Assembly: GCF_027587375.1 (NCBI RefSeq)
Contig: NZ_JAMXIC010000031.1
Span: 1-48,673, forward strand
DNA from: Arthrobacter sp. B2a2-09
GTDB lineage: Bacteria; Actinomycetota; Actinomycetes; Actinomycetales; Micrococcaceae
Direction of reading: 5' to 3'
DNA length: 48,673 nt
Part shown: positions 48,456-48,673 of the stretch, piece by piece
How positions within the stretch are numbered: the stretch's first letter is position 1
How the letters are laid out: every line of letters starts with the position of its first letter
The notes under the pieces: generated by a model
The model's database searches: none
What the model was told of the DNA's origin: nothing
What the model saw: the letters and a program-made list of their open reading frames with translations, nothing else
Made by a program: the position numbers and the translations under genes

Positions 48456-48484
48456 GAATAGGTGACCATTTGGTCACATGTCAA
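48456..48484 (-). promoter_or_regulatory. Promoter with operator filling the -35/-10 spacer
   Basis: On the minus strand TTGACA (48479-48484) is followed by a 17-nt spacer and CTATTC (48456-48461). The spacer contains the palindrome GTGACC-ATTT-GGTCAC (48462-48477). Repressor bound there would block polymerase, so autorepression by the ArsR-SRPBCC protein is likely. Confidence 0.7.
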
Positions 48485-48532
48485 CGGATTTGGGCGGACT
48501 TTATCCCTGGACGGGCTCATGTCTGGGCGGAT

Positions 48533-48673
48533 TTATGTCCGGGTGGGTCTGAAGTGGTGGTTGCGTCGGGGTGTTTGGCGGGGGTCGACGTGGGGTGGGG
48601 GTTTGAACCATGGCACGCCGGAGTCCGTGGTGATGGTCCATTGTTCTTTGTGGATGACGTGGTGGTGGTGGCT
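48533..48673 (-). CDS. HNH endonuclease (DUF222 type), 3' end only
   Basis: The last 46 codons of a minus-strand gene run off the window's right edge and end in TAA at 48533-48535. The protein reads HHHHVIHKEQWTITTDSGVP then FKPPPHVDPRQTPRRNHHF, the typical C-terminus of DUF222/HNH endonuclease proteins: final HNH histidines, conserved Trp and a Pro/Arg-rich tail. Such genes occur in many copies in Arthrobacter and mycobacteria (13E12-type repeats). The catalytic start of the HNH motif lies outside the window. Confidence 0.8.
   Translation of the reverse strand, partial: SHHHHVIHKEQWTITTDSGVPWFKPPPHVDPRQTPRRNHHFRPTRT

Overview
The window comes from the chromosome of a high-GC Gram-positive bacterium, most likely Arthrobacter in the broad sense (Micrococcaceae). 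This is inferred from strong G/C bias at third codon positions, frequent GTG starts, many 4-nt gene overlaps, a DUF6318-type lipoprotein, a BsaP-type protein next to bioB, an MSMEG_6728-type protein, and the 3' end of a DUF222/HNH endonuclease gene at the right edge. I recognise no tRNA, rRNA, CRISPR array, prophage or complete insertion sequence. All function calls come from reading motifs; no database search was run.

Layout. 1-340: non-coding 32-bp repeats abutting a sensor kinase gene. 341-4580: sensor kinase and divergent response regulator, then a processive GT2 glycosyltransferase and a small membrane protein. 4564-10156 (minus): a biotin operon bioB-bsaP-bioA-bioF-bioD-P450 in which every junction is a 4-nt start/stop overlap; the last gene is an unusual cytochrome P450 that appears to lack the ExxR motif. 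10391-13953: NCS1-type permease, then a DUF6318 lipoprotein and a secreted PKD-like protein. 13963-19542: GAF regulator divergent from a class B flavin monooxygenase and a butanediol-dehydrogenase-like enzyme, then an Old Yellow Enzyme.

19698-29689 is the most coherent metabolic block: a FadR-type GntR regulator, a 14-TM exporter, then TIM-barrel isomerase/decarboxylase-like protein, DAK kinase, RpiB-like isomerase, 3-hydroxyacyl-CoA-dehydrogenase-like enzyme, SDR, ACS-type MFS importer and TpiA-like isomerase. The kinase/TpiA-like/RpiB-like trio matches the known erythrulose phosphate route to erythrose 4-phosphate; the other enzymes suggest that a sugar acid is oxidised and decarboxylated to feed it. 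The same 10-bp palindrome (TCCTATAGGA) lies in front of the regulator gene and in the promoter of the catabolic operon, so a dedicated regulon is likely.

29738-48673 is mixed: TM0106-type nuclease/helicase, GntR/DUF1648 pair, cytosine deaminase, CBS protein, Tex, PAS-EAL protein, several small proteins, adenine/adenosine deaminase, MerR/membrane-protein pair, YozG-like HTH pair, a winged-helix/Lys-Ala-Pro/X25 fusion, a GNAT protein, a fused ArsR-SRPBCC protein with its operator in the promoter spacer, and the partial HNH gene. Two related intergenic palindromes, 11 kb apart, supply the stop codons of three genes.
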